Shown: piece after piece, positions 36,797 to 49,635 of the stretch | How the letters are laid out: the number at the start of each line of letters is the position of its first letter | How positions within the stretch are numbered: the stretch's first letter is position 1 | NCBI GenBank assembly: GCA_003260075.1 | Contig: QLIY01000340.1 | Location: 61,906-125,905, forward strand | Direction: 5' to 3' | Source of the DNA: Phallusia mammillata | Taxonomy: Eukaryota; Chordata; Ascidiacea; Phlebobranchia; Ascidiidae | Length of the DNA stretch: 64,000 nucleotides | Made by a program: the position numbers and the translations under genes | Notes under the pieces: generated by a model | Told to the model about the DNA's origin: nothing | Databases searched by the model: none | What the model saw: only the letters and a program-made list of their open reading frames with translations

Positions 36797-38086
36797 TGAA
36801 AAAATATTCTGGTAAAAATTCTGCACATGAAGTACTGCCACATAAATGCTGTTTGCAAATAACCTTCAAAATGTAAACAACTTGAGTGATACTAAAATGC
36901 TAATAAAGTTGTTCATGCAATTATATTTTAAATGGAAAAAAACAAAACAATGTGGTCATAAAAAAAGTTGTGGGTATTTAAATAGGCCCTCTACTCCTCT
37001 TTCTTGAGGATCTGAATAACAATTGAGGTAGACAATAGACATGACTTTGTTGATTTTGATTGGGAGACGAGAAATAATAAAGTGCACAAAAACATAAACA
37101 CGTGTGGGCAAGTTTGTCACGTGGTAAACTTTTAACATCCAACTTCGTGGCAAACAGTTTACACCGACACAATCAATTAAACGACAGAAAAACACTATTA
37201 CGTCATTGTGCATGCTTTCCGCATCATTGGACAAACACTTACTTGCAATTTTGTATTCCAAGTCCAACCCATAAACAAATTCCAAACTACGTCTATCTTT
37301 TCTGCACCTCCGAAACGCCCTTCATAATTGAGGTCGTGGTCTTCTGCGCATGCGCAGTGGCACTGCATTCGGAGGGGCATGACGTCAGAGCGATGAGACC
37401 GAACACTGTTCTTGTTGGTCGATCGGCCAATGCGATGAAAATGTATCCTCAGCGCCAGCGGAGGTTCGTCAAATTTTCGAAGGAACTTATCTAAAGCAGC
37501 AGTGTTGGATCTGTTTGGTAATGTGAATTTACAACTCTTAGTTTAGGTGAATTACGTGATTGCAAGGATGGTTTAAATATAATTTGTTTCATACTTTTGG
37601 ATTATTAAGTTTATGTGTAATCTTAATAAATTCTTAACATTCTTGATTTTGGCTGTTGCGTAACTTGGTTTTAAATTATACAACTCTAAAATATGTTAAA
37701 AACGCAACCATTCAACAGAAATTTGTTGACAAATACCATTTGAAAGCTGCCACAAATTATTATTATTTTTTAACCCTGTATTGATACGGACTTAAAAAAT
37801 TTCAAACGGGTGATTTCCCCAAAGCAAATTCGTAATTGGTTATTTGACCCAAAATTGCATTTGTTTAAAAATAGGTTTGGTTTTGCTTTAAATATCCTTA
37901 CATGACGTTATAATAAGCATTATGGTAAGGTGGTTAATACGTCCTATTTTAGACAGCAAAACGTACCGTAACAATATAGTTTTGGAAACTCTGTTTAACT
38001 ACTAACTACGGTGTTTGAGTGACGTCCCACAATTAAAGGAAATACAGTACAACACCTTCACCTGTTTGTTTTAAGAAGCTGTATAA
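36797..38086. promoter_or_regulatory. divergent intergenic region between THAP and pseudokinase genes
   Basis: About 1.3 kb separates the first coding exons of two divergent genes. It holds an NRF-1-type site at 37345. Open frames across 36956-37494 lack domain support. Non-coding first exons of either gene may lie here. Confidence 0.4.
37345..37356. promoter_or_regulatory. NRF-1-type palindrome TGCGCATGCGCA
   Basis: A perfect match to the NRF-1 consensus YGCGCAYGCGCR, in a small GC-rich patch about 560 bp from the THAP start and 730 bp from the kinase start. NRF-1 sites are typical of housekeeping and bidirectional promoters in animals; use here is inferred. Confidence 0.5.
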
Positions 38087-40673
38087 ATGGCTGGGCACAC
38101 AAATGTAAGTAAAGATTTGTGTAGTAATACTCAACAAGTCGAAATAATTATTCATTTAGTTGTAAACATTTGAAACAGTATTGATACAATAAATACATAT
38201 TTTGAATACTTCAAAAAAGTTTTTTATTTCTACCCTTTCTTTCTGTGGTTCAGTTGCAGGAATTTGAAGCTGCTGATATTTTGTGTGCTTCACAAGAATG
38301 TATAATTGGCTCTGGTGGGTACGGAGTTGTTTTAGTTGGACACAAAAGAGTTTTTAACAAAGCAGCCATCAAAGTTTTCTCTCTTACTGGTGAAGAAGGT
38401 CAACAAGCGGAACAACAAAAAAAGTGAGTTTGTGTTATTTGTCACATTTTTAGCAATTATTTGTCAACCCTAATGAATTATGTGCATAGCTACATTATAT
38501 TGACAGAAAAGAATCTTTCATAATTTTTTTTGCAGATTTCTGACAGAAATCAACAGTTTGGTCAAGGCAAGCCATGAAAACATTGCTCAAGTTTTTGGTT
38601 GGGTGAAATGGTTGCGTGCCATGGGTATTGTCATGCAGTATTACAAAGGTGGAAATATCAGGCAATTTTTTATGAGGCCACTAGTTCAAATAGAAATTGC
38701 TCTTCGTCTCAGAATGATAGCAGAAATTTGCGGTGGAATTGCATTTATTCACAATTTATCTGATGGAAAGGGATTGGTTCATAGTAACATTAAACCAGAA
38801 AATGTTCTGCTTACAGAGGACTTGCATTGCAAACTTGCTGACATTGCAAGTGTACAGTTTGCTACAATTGTAGGTTCAACAACACACAACCCCGTGAATC
38901 AAAAGGAAAATCAATACAATTTTTACTACACAGCACCCGAGAAACTAAAAAATCCTATCATTGAACCAATGATTGAACATGATACTTTCTCATTTGCTGT
39001 TGTTGTTCATTTGATTCTAACATGTCTTTTGCCATACCCACTATGTGAGACTAGTGTTCTCATCAATGAAATCTGCAATGGAAAGAGGCCAGATTGTGAA
39101 CCGATAGAAAAGCTGAAGCAGACTCTAGATAGCAAAGATAGAGTAATTGTTGGATCCATTGAAAAAGAAATGATACAATGTTGGCACCACAATGCTTCTC
39201 AACGTCCAGATATGATTACTGTCAGGGAAAAATTTGACAGATTGCTTGAAAAGCAAAACCCCAGTACTGTCCTGCAACAAGTTGTAAATGCTGTAAGTCA
39301 GATTGATTCCAATGAGAATCCATCAACTAATCAAGATCAACTCATTCCACTACACCACTTTTCTACTTGCCTTGGACAGTTTCAAGGTAAACATGCATAA
39401 AATTGGAAGTTGAATATATTTTGTGATGAGGGTTCATCGCCGGTAAATTGTACATTAGTGGAAGTTTCCATTTTCATAAACATTTTTTTGTTAAGTTTAA
39501 ACAAATAGCTTTCAAACACTAGTGGCCAGGCACAGTATTTTAAAATTACTGTCAATAGCCAAAATGCAGAATAAAAAATAACACCTGGTTTTGTGTATAA
39601 ATTTGTTTTTCCGGTATATTATTAATAGTTTTCATATTTTTTTAAAAGATTTTTATCATTTTTTTGTCTTTTGCAATATATTCAAATAAAGCTTTTTTCA
39701 TACAGAGCCAACTGAAAGTAGTAATGTTTATGATACATTACATAAGCTAAGTCCTTCAACACATAGTGAATTCCATTACGGATTTATGGCTGAATCTCAA
39801 CCAAAAGCTGGTAGGTTGTAACATTATACTGTCCCATAATCATGAAATGTGATTCAGTAGTTTTGTTTTCAAAAATGTTTTTGTTAAAGGTTCCAAGTTT
39901 TTAATTTTGTTTTAGTTCAAATCAGTGACGAAAGACGACTTGTTGAAACATACATGAAATGTGTAGAAAATCATAGATATGAAGAAGCTGATGCTGTGAA
40001 GCATCTACTTGTAAAAATGATTGAAAGTCAAGGTGAAGTGAGTCCAGAACAAATGGTGGCATTTGCTGATAAACACCGACTTGAGGGCAGTTTTATGCAA
40101 GCGATGTTGATTTATCAAATTTCATTGGACTTTTATGATAAATATTCCCATTTGGATGGTAGTGCAGAGGGTGTTATGGGCTGTGTTGGTGGGTTGCATT
40201 TAACTGGCATGGGTTTGTTGGAAGATCCTAGATGGTTCGAGTTTTTCAAAAATAAGCGCATTGTACGAGACTTCGTGATCCCCCTGATGAGCAATGCGCG
40301 GCGCAGAATTTTAAATCTTTCCCATGTCAGTGCTGAAAGCAGATGCTTGTGCGAAGCCTGGTGCTTGTATTACATCGAATGCGCACAGAACCGTATCGGA
40401 GACAACAGGGCAAGAGAAGAAACTTTAAATCTTGCAGTTGTTCTGCTGAGGAAAGTTTTTGGCGACGATGCTGCAAAATACCAGGTTTACGGCCACTTGC
40501 TTAACAACTACGGGTTCGTTTGTACGGCGAACTCACGAATTGGCGACGCTTTGACATTCTACTTAAAAGCGGTTGAAGCCTATTCCATGGCAGAAGATTT
40601 GACACCAGAGGAGAAAAAAGAAAGGGTGGAAAGAAGTACAAAGAACTTGCAAGAAGTTGCATCACAAAGATAA
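38087..40673 (+). CDS. predicted pseudokinase with C-terminal TPR-like region
   Basis: Five exons join in frame to 633 aa: 38087-38104, 38254-38423, 38536-39386, 39706-39810, 39916-40673. The kinase fold spans about 20-325: glycine loop GSGGYGVV at 25-32, AAIK with Lys46, APE at 196-198. The catalytic loop, normally HRD, is HSN (145-147), with Asp replaced by Asn before IKPEN, and the DFG motif is DIA (165-167). Phosphotransfer is therefore likely lost or weak, while ATP binding may remain. The general look (GYGVV, HSNIKPENVLL) is closest to RIP/TKL-type kinases. After a Ser/Thr-rich linker, residues about 383-633 form repeated helical pairs, including an AMLIYQISLDFYDKY and an IGDALTFYLKAVEAY segment typical of TPR units. 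Probable role is a signalling scaffold. Poly(A) signal at 40981. Confidence 0.88.
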
Positions 40674-40980
40674 GATGGTATTTAATGACGATTTAGATGG
40701 GTACGCGAATTTCTGTTAAGTTATTGAGCTATTTGATCGCAGAGATGTAATATTTCCGGTGTGCAATAAGCTTTCACTTCTATGCACCTTTAATAATTGA
40801 AAATGAATTTTAAATGAGTGCCTTTCATTTCTTCGACAACTCTGTCACTAAAAGAGTACTTGGGTATATTATGTGTGTTTTATCGCTGCTTTATTTCTGC
40901 TTGTGTCATTTTAGGTTTATTTTTAAAACTGTATTCCAGGACAGCACTTATTTCATGTTACACGGAGTTTGTCGTGTTTA

Positions 40981-40986
40981 AATAAA
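40981..40986 (+). terminator. poly(A) signal of the pseudokinase gene
   Basis: AATAAA about 310 bp past the stop codon, in the right orientation and just before the start of the duplicated block. Confidence 0.55.
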
Positions 40987-41301
40987 ATGTCAGTGCAATA
41001 TTGACAAAGTTAGAATGTTGCCAAAAATGAATGTCAGAAGAATCACGAGGAATAGTTTGTAGGCTACAATGTGAAAGCCATGAAAGCAATAACTTTTATA
41101 ACAGTTTAAATGTTGAATACAAAACGTATGTGTCGTTTTGTTTAATGCAAAACTATATTCTCGAGGTTCTGCGCAACCTGACCCTACTCCATTCAATCTG
41201 CTGTAGGTTTCCACAGACCTCCTTTAGTGAGATTTGTCACGTTTTACACTTTGCCTCTATCAGCGGGGAAAGGAGTTTGTTGGCTAATTGATTACCTGGG
41301 G

Positions 41302-42440
41302 CAGTGGTTCTCAAACTGTGCGTCGCGACGCCCTGGTGCGTCGTTTCAATTTTCCAAGGGCGTCGCAGAATANNNNNNNNNNNNNNNNNNNNNNNNNNNN
41401 NNNNNNNNNNNNNNNNNNNNNNNNNNNNNNNNNNNNNNNNNNNNNNNNNNNNNNNNNNNNNNNNNNNNNNNNNNNNNNNNNNNNNNNNNNNNNNNNNNNN
41501 NNNNNNNNNNNNNNNNNNNNNNNNNNNNNNNNNNNNNNNNNNNNNNNNNNNNNNNNNNNNNNNNNNNNNNNNNNNNNNNNNNNNNNNNNNNNNNNNNNNN
41601 NNNNNNNNNNNNNNNNNNNNNNNNNNNNNNNNNNNNNNNNNNNNNNNNNNNNNNNNNNNNNNNNNNNNNNNNNNNNNNNNNNNNNNNNNNNNNNNNNNNN
41701 NNNNNNNNNNNNNNNNNNNNNNNNNNNNNNNNNNNNNNNNNNNNNNNNNNNNNNNNNNNNNNNNNNNNNNNNNNNNNNNNNNNNNNNNNNNNNNNNNNNN
41801 NNNNNNNNNNNNNNNNNNNNNNNNNNNNNNNNNNNNNNNNNNNNNNNNNNNNNNNNNNNNNNNNNNNNNNNNNNNNNNNNNNNNNNNNNNNNNNNNNNNN
41901 NNNNNNNNNNNNNNNNNNNNNNNNNNNNNNNNNNNNNNNNNNNNNNNNNNNNNNNNNNNNNNNNNNNNNNNNNNNNGGCGCGTGTCTGGGGCGACGCTTC
42001 GCGGGCATTAAACTTGATTATGTGAATGGAGTCTTGCTTTATAACAATGCAACCAAGGCGACTTTACTAGCAATGGCTTAAGGTAGTTATAACTTATAAT
42101 TGTTAGTAAAAGTTTGAAGTAATTATTGTGCATGAGTTGTAGCAGTAACTTATTGTGCATCAGTTTATATTGTGCGTAAGTTGAGATTGAAACATTACTT
42201 TCATTGTAATTCGTTATTGATGCTGTCGAGGCCTTGCAGCAGACAAGACAATGAAATTGTGCGCAATAATTAAAACAATTAACAAAAGCCCGCACGTGAT
42301 TGCCGGGTGCACTGAAAGTGTTGAGTACAGTTTTTACTGTTTATTGATAAGTTTCCTCATTAACTTTTATTTGCTGGTGCGTCGCAAGTCCAGAAAACTT
42401 TTCCAGAGGCGTCGCAACAAAAAAAGTTTGAGAACCACTG
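41302..42440. mobile_element. hAT-like element with N gap, absent from unit 2
   Basis: Inverted ends CAGTGGTTCTCAAACT and AGTTTGAGAACCACTG and a perfect duplication acctgggg at 41294-41301 and 42441-42448. Unit 2 retains the empty site, a single acctgggg at about 56069. GCGTCGC motifs occur near both ends. A 604-nt N gap (41373-41976) hides most of the left half, so a coding region there cannot be excluded. Confidence 0.93.
41373..41976. other. assembly gap of 604 N
   Basis: Unknown bases inside the transposon at 41302-42440. Open frames crossing it are meaningless. Confidence 0.99.
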
Positions 42441-42448
42441 ACCTGGGG

Positions 42449-43099
42449 CATGAGTGCATCGGCGCTGATTGCACTGTCGAAACGCTTTAAGAGCTTTACT
42501 GTCAGGTCTTGGCAGGGCAGGTAGCATATGCATCTTTACCTTGTGCGAATTACACATTGAAAAGTGTCGACTGAAAATAGTAGGGTGGTTGATATGTTTT
42601 TTGAAATTTCGCATGTTCTTTATCGCCATTCTGGAATACATGCAACGTGGATACAAAAGCATTATGGATTTGGACTGCCAACATCCAAAGGCAGAACCGT
42701 TGTTTTTCTGGAAGATTTTTATGACAAAGTTTCCAATAACATCACTCAGTTTTCTCACAATTTCCTTTTTTTTTTATCTAGGATGATCAATAAATACATA
42801 TACATAACGAAGTCATTAACTAATTAGTGGTTTGACAGTTGAAAGGTTTTTATTTCGAAAATGTCGACTACGCGTTTGATACGACGCTTATAGACATCAG
42901 CTGTTTATATCGGTTTATGTCACTGTCGTCAACACACTAAACCACAATTGGTACACAAATATCGACAAACAATAGCAAATTACTTCTAAATTGGCGCATG
43001 ATTAACAGCAATCGAACAATGTCTTCTATTTTTGGTCAAAATAGCCAAGCTGTCAACGTTAGAATCATTGTTAAAACCAAAACGTTGTGCTAGGGCCAA
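42449..43099. other. 3' flank of the unit 1 - strand esterase
   Basis: No coding exon. The block is conserved with 56080-56788 in unit 2, including a region around 42560-42760 that matches at high identity, but frames are not preserved between copies, so it is duplicated non-coding DNA. Confidence 0.5.
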
Positions 43100-46000
43100 C
43101 TAGATTTTGATACCGCATACTGTGTCCATCCAAAAGTCATAACGATCAGCAATGAGTTTTTCACCCACAGAGAAGGGATTTCGCACCAGTAAATGCCGAC
43201 GACTACTTCCATCGTACTGCGGCCATTCAGCTGCCACATCCACGCCTTGATTGGGGTTCCTGCAAAAATATTGGCATATATCTTTGGAAGAAAACAAAAC
43301 GCCTAAGAAACATGTTTGTTTGTAGTATTTCTATGCTTCACGCCGTTTTCGAGTATTTACGAGTTATACTACAATGCAACTGTGTGACGTCATAGACGAT
43401 TGGATTTTGGAAAATTAACAGGGCCATCCCACCTCACAGCTTGCCGAAGATATGGCACATCTTAAAGTATTAATTGTGAACTCGCGAAAAGATAAAAAGG
43501 TGCGTCAACTGTGGTATGTAGTGAGTTGGTAAGTGTGCAGTGATCTGTAAAAGCTACTGGTGCTGTTTTTTTGGTTGAACTATTGCCATCTAAGCTTATT
43601 TCTTTGTTTTTGTTGCCATGTTGACAAAAAAATGAAAGAACTTGGTTAGGTAATTCTTTGTGTTATTTTTTAAAATCCAAACCGTAGCCTACCAACCTCG
43701 TCTACCAAGAGATCTAGCCAAGAGGACAAGAACATGTGTTGTTTGTGTGTACAAGTTGTAAGAATGTTCGTTGTACAGTAACTAAAAAGTTGACAGCCGC
43801 GTTTTTAAAAATTGGAAAATTGGCGCCCAATAACATCCGTTTTTTCAAGGGTTCAATCATTGTCGCCTTGTATTGGTTGTTACTTGAACCACTTTTTTGC
43901 GCAGCCAATGACCAACAAAAAATTGTGTAAAATGTGATCAAGTAACGATGAGAAAAAATTGTGTAAATGTGATCAAGTAACGATGAGTAACGACGATGAG
44001 GAAAAGACCATGAAAACAAATTTGTTGTAGGGCGGGGGTGCAAAACCTTTTTGCTACGACGGCCGCTTTGCAGATTCTTATTTCAACAACGGCCGCCATT
44101 TACTTGCCTATTTTTGTTTTAAAATTACTGATGTAAAGAAATTGGTTTATATCATATATATATATATATACGTGTACTCTTATGGCGCCCAAAAAGCCCA
44201 GATTAATTTCTAGCGTGCAGAGATTGTGCTGCACAGTATAAAGATCAATCTTAAGTGTTTATGATGGGGTACGACCGTAGGTTTCGCACCACTGTTTTTA
44301 GGTATAGTTACACTATAATGTAGGCGTATGCACTAACCAATAATAAACTGACTTATTGTATGATACGTTTGTTTTAATTGCAGGTATAACCATACCCAGT
44401 CTGGGCAAAATTCGTGATGTAGTCTATCCACAACTTGGACAGTTCTTCTTCTTCCTTACTAAACCTGATTGGTGGGGTGATTATGCCATTCGCAAACGGT
44501 TCTCCAAATGTTAGAGAAATGTCGTCCCCATGATCAGCTTCACAAAAGTCCGGTTTTCCTTTGTAACCCCCACTAAACTCCTCTTCATGCTGCCACCTCA
44601 TTCGATGAGTCATTAAATACATGTAAGTCTTATAACCTTGGCCTGTAAGAAATTTACTGTTTAGATTTTTTTGACAAATTTAACTAATAATATAACCTAG
44701 CAAATTAGAAATTCTGTGTAGCTTCAAATTGTTTCTTTGGATATTGAAGTATCTATATTGACGTGCTGTAGAGTTTACAAACAGCATTAAATGATCTCTA
44801 TGTAAACAGTATGTCACGTGACCGTATGTAACCACGCCGTTTCATTCTTTGTGCGCGAGACATAGCTAAAGCATATTATAAACAAACACTTAGTGTTATG
44901 TCTAATCTCTAACACTGCACTAGGCAGCGGAACACTATACGTTCTATTGGAACTGCCATGTTGTTTGACGGGCCCGAATTCATGATGCCAGATTTGGAAA
45001 TGATTCAAAAACATATTTGTCAAACTTAGGAGCCATTCCTTGAAAACGACAAGCTTAGTTTACACTTACAGTAAGGCAGTCAGCCTTTGAGAAGCGAAGA
45101 AGTTCACTGTTACTCGATGCACTGTTTGTTTAAGTTAGGTTTATAAAGTTACTTATAGCATTTTGTCATGCATCTTTAATAGCAAAAATGCAGTGAATTC
45201 GGAATGGAGGGTTATGCAGCAGTTTGCAATTTTGTGCAGTTTCTGTTGACAGTGCAGTAAATCGTCTTTAATGTTTACCGAAACAACCGCACCTGCATGG
45301 GCTTGGGCTTGTTGAACTGCAGGTGTCAGAAACCAAGTCTCAGCGATAATGGAACCCAGTATTTTACTCCACCTCTGCTTGTCATCAGCTGGAAATACAC
45401 TCTCAGGGGGGGGGGCTTTTTGCCAAGCTGATTGAACTTTGTCTGACTGAAAACAAAACATCAAGTAGATCTACATTATTGCCTAAAGAATGGGTAATGT
45501 CTTACATAAATTCTGGTTTCACCAAATTTCTAATTTATTATGGCAAGTTAGAATCAGCGTAATCCCAATAGGCTATGAAAAGCACTGCTTACCTCCAAAC
45601 TAAGGGCTAACATTCCGTGACAAAGTTCGATTGCCGTTTTTCTGTCGTACCCTTCAGCAAATCCTGGTGGGAACTCTTCACAGAGGAGACCATATCCTTC
45701 TGTGTTGTTACAACCAATTATGTAAGGGACGGGAGCAAAGTCTCCTTTCTGAAGAAGAGCGTTAGGCGTCTCCGGAAGAAAATCGTCACCGGCAGTCACA
45801 AAAAACATCTGGTACTTTTGCTAAATTAAAAACGTTTCTGCTGAATCCATAAATCGATTCCAAGAAATGTTGTAAATACACGGTTAAGTTTTTACCACAT
45901 CCAAGCTGTTGAGAATTTTTTCTGCAGGCAGCGCCTTGAGTTTCTGCATAATAGCCTCAGGTTCTGATTCAGTGATTTCAAGATTCTCCAACATAAGTTT

Positions 46001-47654
46001 CAAGGTTGCTGATTGGTCTTTTTTTAAAGCTGTTTAAATGAAGTTAAAAAACTGGTACTCACCGCTGAGTGGTAAAAAACGTTTTTCTGTAGGTTTTGAC
46101 CATGTTTAGTTATCAAATACAAATCTTTCAGTAAAACGCGCACTAGCCAGGTCAGATAATTTTATCTAAACGCTTAAGCGCAAACCACTTTAAAAATAGT
46201 ATTTGGATGTGTTGCTTACTAGGTAAGTTCGCGTTTCCACTGTGACTTATTGCCTTGTGAAACAAGCCTCGCGACATGGGGGAAACAACATGAAGCCCGA
46301 CGGAGACAGCGCCAGCACTTTCCCCGAAAATCGTCATGTTATCGGGATTGCCTCCAAAGTTACTGATGTTTTCCTTGGTCCACCTGTGTTCGAAAACATG
46401 GTAAATGTCTGTTTAGTGTTTTTAAGTGCAAACAAGCCTCAAAAAATATTCGGCTGCGGACAAATTTGTAAACTCACCATCATTCAGCCAACTTGCTTTC
46501 CAATACATATAATTTTGTTTTTACCAAAAATCGTAAAAGTATTGTTTATTTACCGCATTGCCATGACCTGGTCCTTGAGTCCCATGTTTCCTTTCCATTT
46601 TGTGTCTTTTCCAAGGTTCAAAAAGCCGAAAGTGTTAACTCGATAATTGGGCACAACCAATACCACATTCTTCATTCCACATAGCACTTGTCCATTATAG
46701 AAAGGACTGCCGCCCATTACAAAACCGCCGCCGTATATCCAAAACAACACCTGAATATCAACACGGGTTAATGTAAAGCAAATAGCTGCTTTTTTAGTTA
46801 TTTGCAGCAACACCTAAATAAGATGTTTTAAGTTTGTAGTTGTGAGTTAGCAATTCCTTAAATTTACGTACATATTGCAACTTATGGTACTCCGGCACAA
46901 AAAAACACTGTATGTGTACTGCTGTAAGCCTAAAAACTTGAACGGTAAGCGGAAAATCTCTTACTGGTAAGTTTGCGGTTTTGCTAACATTGGGAGTAAA
47001 CACGTTCAAGTACAGGCAATCTTCGCTGAAAAGTTTTGGCTCTTCGTTTGAAACTTTTACAGTAGCTAGGCTGGTAATTATTCTATCCACACTTCTGTGG
47101 TCCTGTATTGGACTTGGTGTGCTTTGTGTTCCATCCAAAACGCCATCCCATTTCTCAGCCCTAAATGTTAAGAAAAGTTCATTAAAAGCTTAATTTCATA
47201 CGGCAAAAGGTTTGCTAATCCTATCCAGGTCAATGAGAAGTGATGTTTTGAAACCTAAACTGCACTGTTTTGGTGTTTTATTATATGCTGGTAATTTAAG
47301 AAACATTCTGACCAAGCAGGCGTTTGATAAAAAACACCAGTGAAACAACAATAGTCACAAAATTGCCAAAAGAACAACCTTACTTTGATTCAACGTAATG
47401 CTTACATAGCAAGATAATTTTTTTATTGTCAAATTACGTTAGGGTAATGCACGTTAGCCAAGTTCCCTATAAGTTATTTCCAGGATTTCCACTTACTTTT
47501 GAGGTGGTTCAAACCGTAGTTTACCCAATGGAGGTTTAGCAAACGGAATTCGCGAGTACTGAAATACAGCTTGTGCGCCTCTACATTTGGCTTTTGGCAA
47601 AACCAAGCCTCTTACTTTTCCAAGAGTTGTTTCGACGACAGGACAGTCTTCCAT
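43100..47654 (-). CDS. cholinesterase/carboxylesterase-like serine hydrolase, copy A1
   Basis: Nine exons join in frame to 543 aa: 47497-47654, 46965-47160, 46554-46750, 46220-46383, 45896-46029, 45593-45814, 45293-45446, 44396-44642, 43100-43259. Type-B carboxylesterase landmarks: [11 protein letters not shown], oxyanion-hole YGGGF (124-128, cholinesterase-like), nucleophile Ser206 in GESAG, Glu322 in NNTEGYG and His446 in EADHGDD, with normal triad spacing. Predicted activity is hydrolysis of carboxylic esters; the natural substrate is unknown. There is no signal peptide (it starts [14 protein letters not shown]), so it is probably cytosolic, unlike secreted cholinesterases. Exon 7 contains a C10 run (G10 on the + strand) where copy A2 encodes EKKF, leaving the frame open but the protein one residue shorter; this may be a sequencing artefact. 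It is divergent from pseudogene B1, 865 bp away. Confidence 0.92.
44032..44294. mobile_element. hAT-like element in A1 intron 8, absent from A2
   Basis: Ends GGGGTGCAAAACC and GGTTTCGCACCACTG are inverted, and flanks gttgtagg/tttttagg agree at six of eight positions. The equivalent place in A2 (about 57705-57715) has uninterrupted sequence. A (TA)n microsatellite lies inside at about 44154-44171. Confidence 0.78.
45406..45415 (+). repeat. G10 run within A1 exon 7
   Basis: Copy A2 has ordinary AT-rich coding sequence at this position, about 14 nt long. The run therefore replaces real sequence in this copy or its assembly. Confidence 0.85.
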
Positions 47655-48519
47655 AATAAACTTTTAATATACTTGAAAATAATGGTAGCGCAAATTGTGT
47701 TTAAGCTTTACGTTTTGGCAAAATACAGTTCAATTTTGTTTTCCATCAAACAGTTTTTTAATCAAATTTTGGTTACGTCTACACCCTATTTTCTAACATA
47801 GCCAGCTGGCTGTAAGCACAGTGTTCAGTTCTTCTAATTTTTTTCGTACCACCAAACTCTTCTCATCACGCCTTTCCCGACCTGTTTGCCTTGCTTGTGT
47901 GCGCCTCACACATGGGCAAACAATTAAAGAGCAAACAGAAAAACGATTTAATAAGTAGTTTATGCAATCGTGTTTAGCCTATATGATACGATTTATGTTG
48001 CACAGTTGAGATAGTTTCGCTTATTCTATACACTCTGGAGTAATTGAGCATCAAGGTGTGATAATCAAAATTTATTTGCCGTAACGTTGTTGGTGTTACT
48101 TCCAAATTTAAAAATACTGGTAGAAAATTCGACTGTAAAAAGATTTAGTAAATTTTAACAAAACGACTTTGTATGCTTTCCCTGTTTAGTCATAAAGTTT
48201 TTTATAGCTTGTGCTTAAAAATCAGCAACCAATATATAGCTGACCTAACTCTTTCAATCGTCAAACGTGTGTTTGCAGAGTACTGTTTGCTCGCCTGACT
48301 TGCCACAAAATATATTGACGAAGTTTTGAACTTTGTGTCTACATGTGAAAAACGAGGGTGTGCTGTACACTAAAATCTGTATATTAAAAGCGCCGATCAT
48401 GATGTGTTTAAATCTAAGGTTGAGCGCAAATATAATGTAGTTTTGAGTTCCGAGTCGACATTGTGCAAAATCATGTTTTTATGTTTTTGCAGTTTGACAG
48501 AAGTAAAAATCACTTCACA
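47655..48519. promoter_or_regulatory. divergent promoter region of esterase pair A1/B1
   Basis: 865 bp between two start codons facing away from each other. The last 120 bp before the B1 ATG are nearly identical to those before B2, despite loss of B1 coding function. Conserved blocks include TTTGAGTTYCGAGTCGA and AAATCATGTTTTTATG. No TATA box could be assigned with confidence. Confidence 0.45.
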
Positions 48520-49516
48520 ATGAGTGAATGTCCAGTTGTAGAAACAAATCTTGGAAAGGTAAAGGGTCAAGTACTTGCCAAGCCTAAAGAAAACAATGTC
48601 AAGTGCGTCTATTCTTACTCCCGAATTCCTTTTGCAAAACCGCCAATTGGCGAATTGCGATTTGAGCCACCACAAAAGTGAGTAACAAATGTGTGCTTGT
48701 ATTTGTTCGCAGTATGATTAAGTTAAAGTTCCGCACAGTTTTGCATGTACTAAATTTTATGGGGATAATAATACAGTGCTTTCTTTGATGGGAGAGGTAC
48801 GAAGCTTCACGTGTATCACTCACGATTCTCTGAACACCTATATGCGTTTTTAAATACTTTGGTGTGTGATCTGCAGCGGTTTAACCATCCCATTTGTTAA
48901 AATAGTCGTTAAATAAATGCCACGTAGCTGTAACTGCAACCTTATAGGTCTAGGCTGGTCCTGATTTGACGAAAATTGTTTCCCGATTCGTCATGAACAA
49001 CAATCGTTTAAACTTTAAAGTATAGAAAAGCACGTTTATCGCTGGTAAATTGTAATTTTTAGGGCGGAAAAGTGGAACGGAGTGCTTGATACTACAAAAA
49101 GCATTCCAGTTCCATATCAAAAGTTGAAAGGCGTAAAAGATATGACAACGGAGATGGTTTTTGTAAAAGTCGCCAATGAGGATTACACTTTGATCAGCGA
49201 GGATTGCCTGTACCTTAACGTTTTTACCCCCACAACAAACAAGACTGCCAATTGGCCAGTGAGATATTTATTCGTTCCCATTGGCTTGTTTGGGGCAATA
49301 AGACCCACGTGGGTCTCTAAAGTTGAAAACTTTTTTGTCAGCAAACAACCGTTGGTTTCCATTTACCTTTACAATATTCTATTTCTTTTGCAACCGCAGG
49401 TGTTGTTTTGGGTTTTTGGTGGTGGATTTCAGATGGGAGGAAGTGTCTTTTATCACCGTCAAGTTCTCTGCGGGCTGAAAGACGTAGTGCTAGTTGTTCC
49501 GAATTATCGTTTAAAC

Positions 49517-49540
49517 CAGGGGCGTGCAACATACGGCCCT

Positions 49541-49635
<95 letters not shown>

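Noticed and set aside
41227..42081. Long open frames of 220-284 codons on both strands
   Set aside because: They are made of the N gap; known bases on either side are transposon ends.
42360..42827. Open frames of 87-132 codons on both strands, partly repeated near 56204-56642
   Set aside because: The DNA is duplicated between units, but frames are not preserved, so this is non-coding flank.
44154..44171. (TA)n microsatellite
   Set aside because: Short and ordinary; noted only within the transposon entry.
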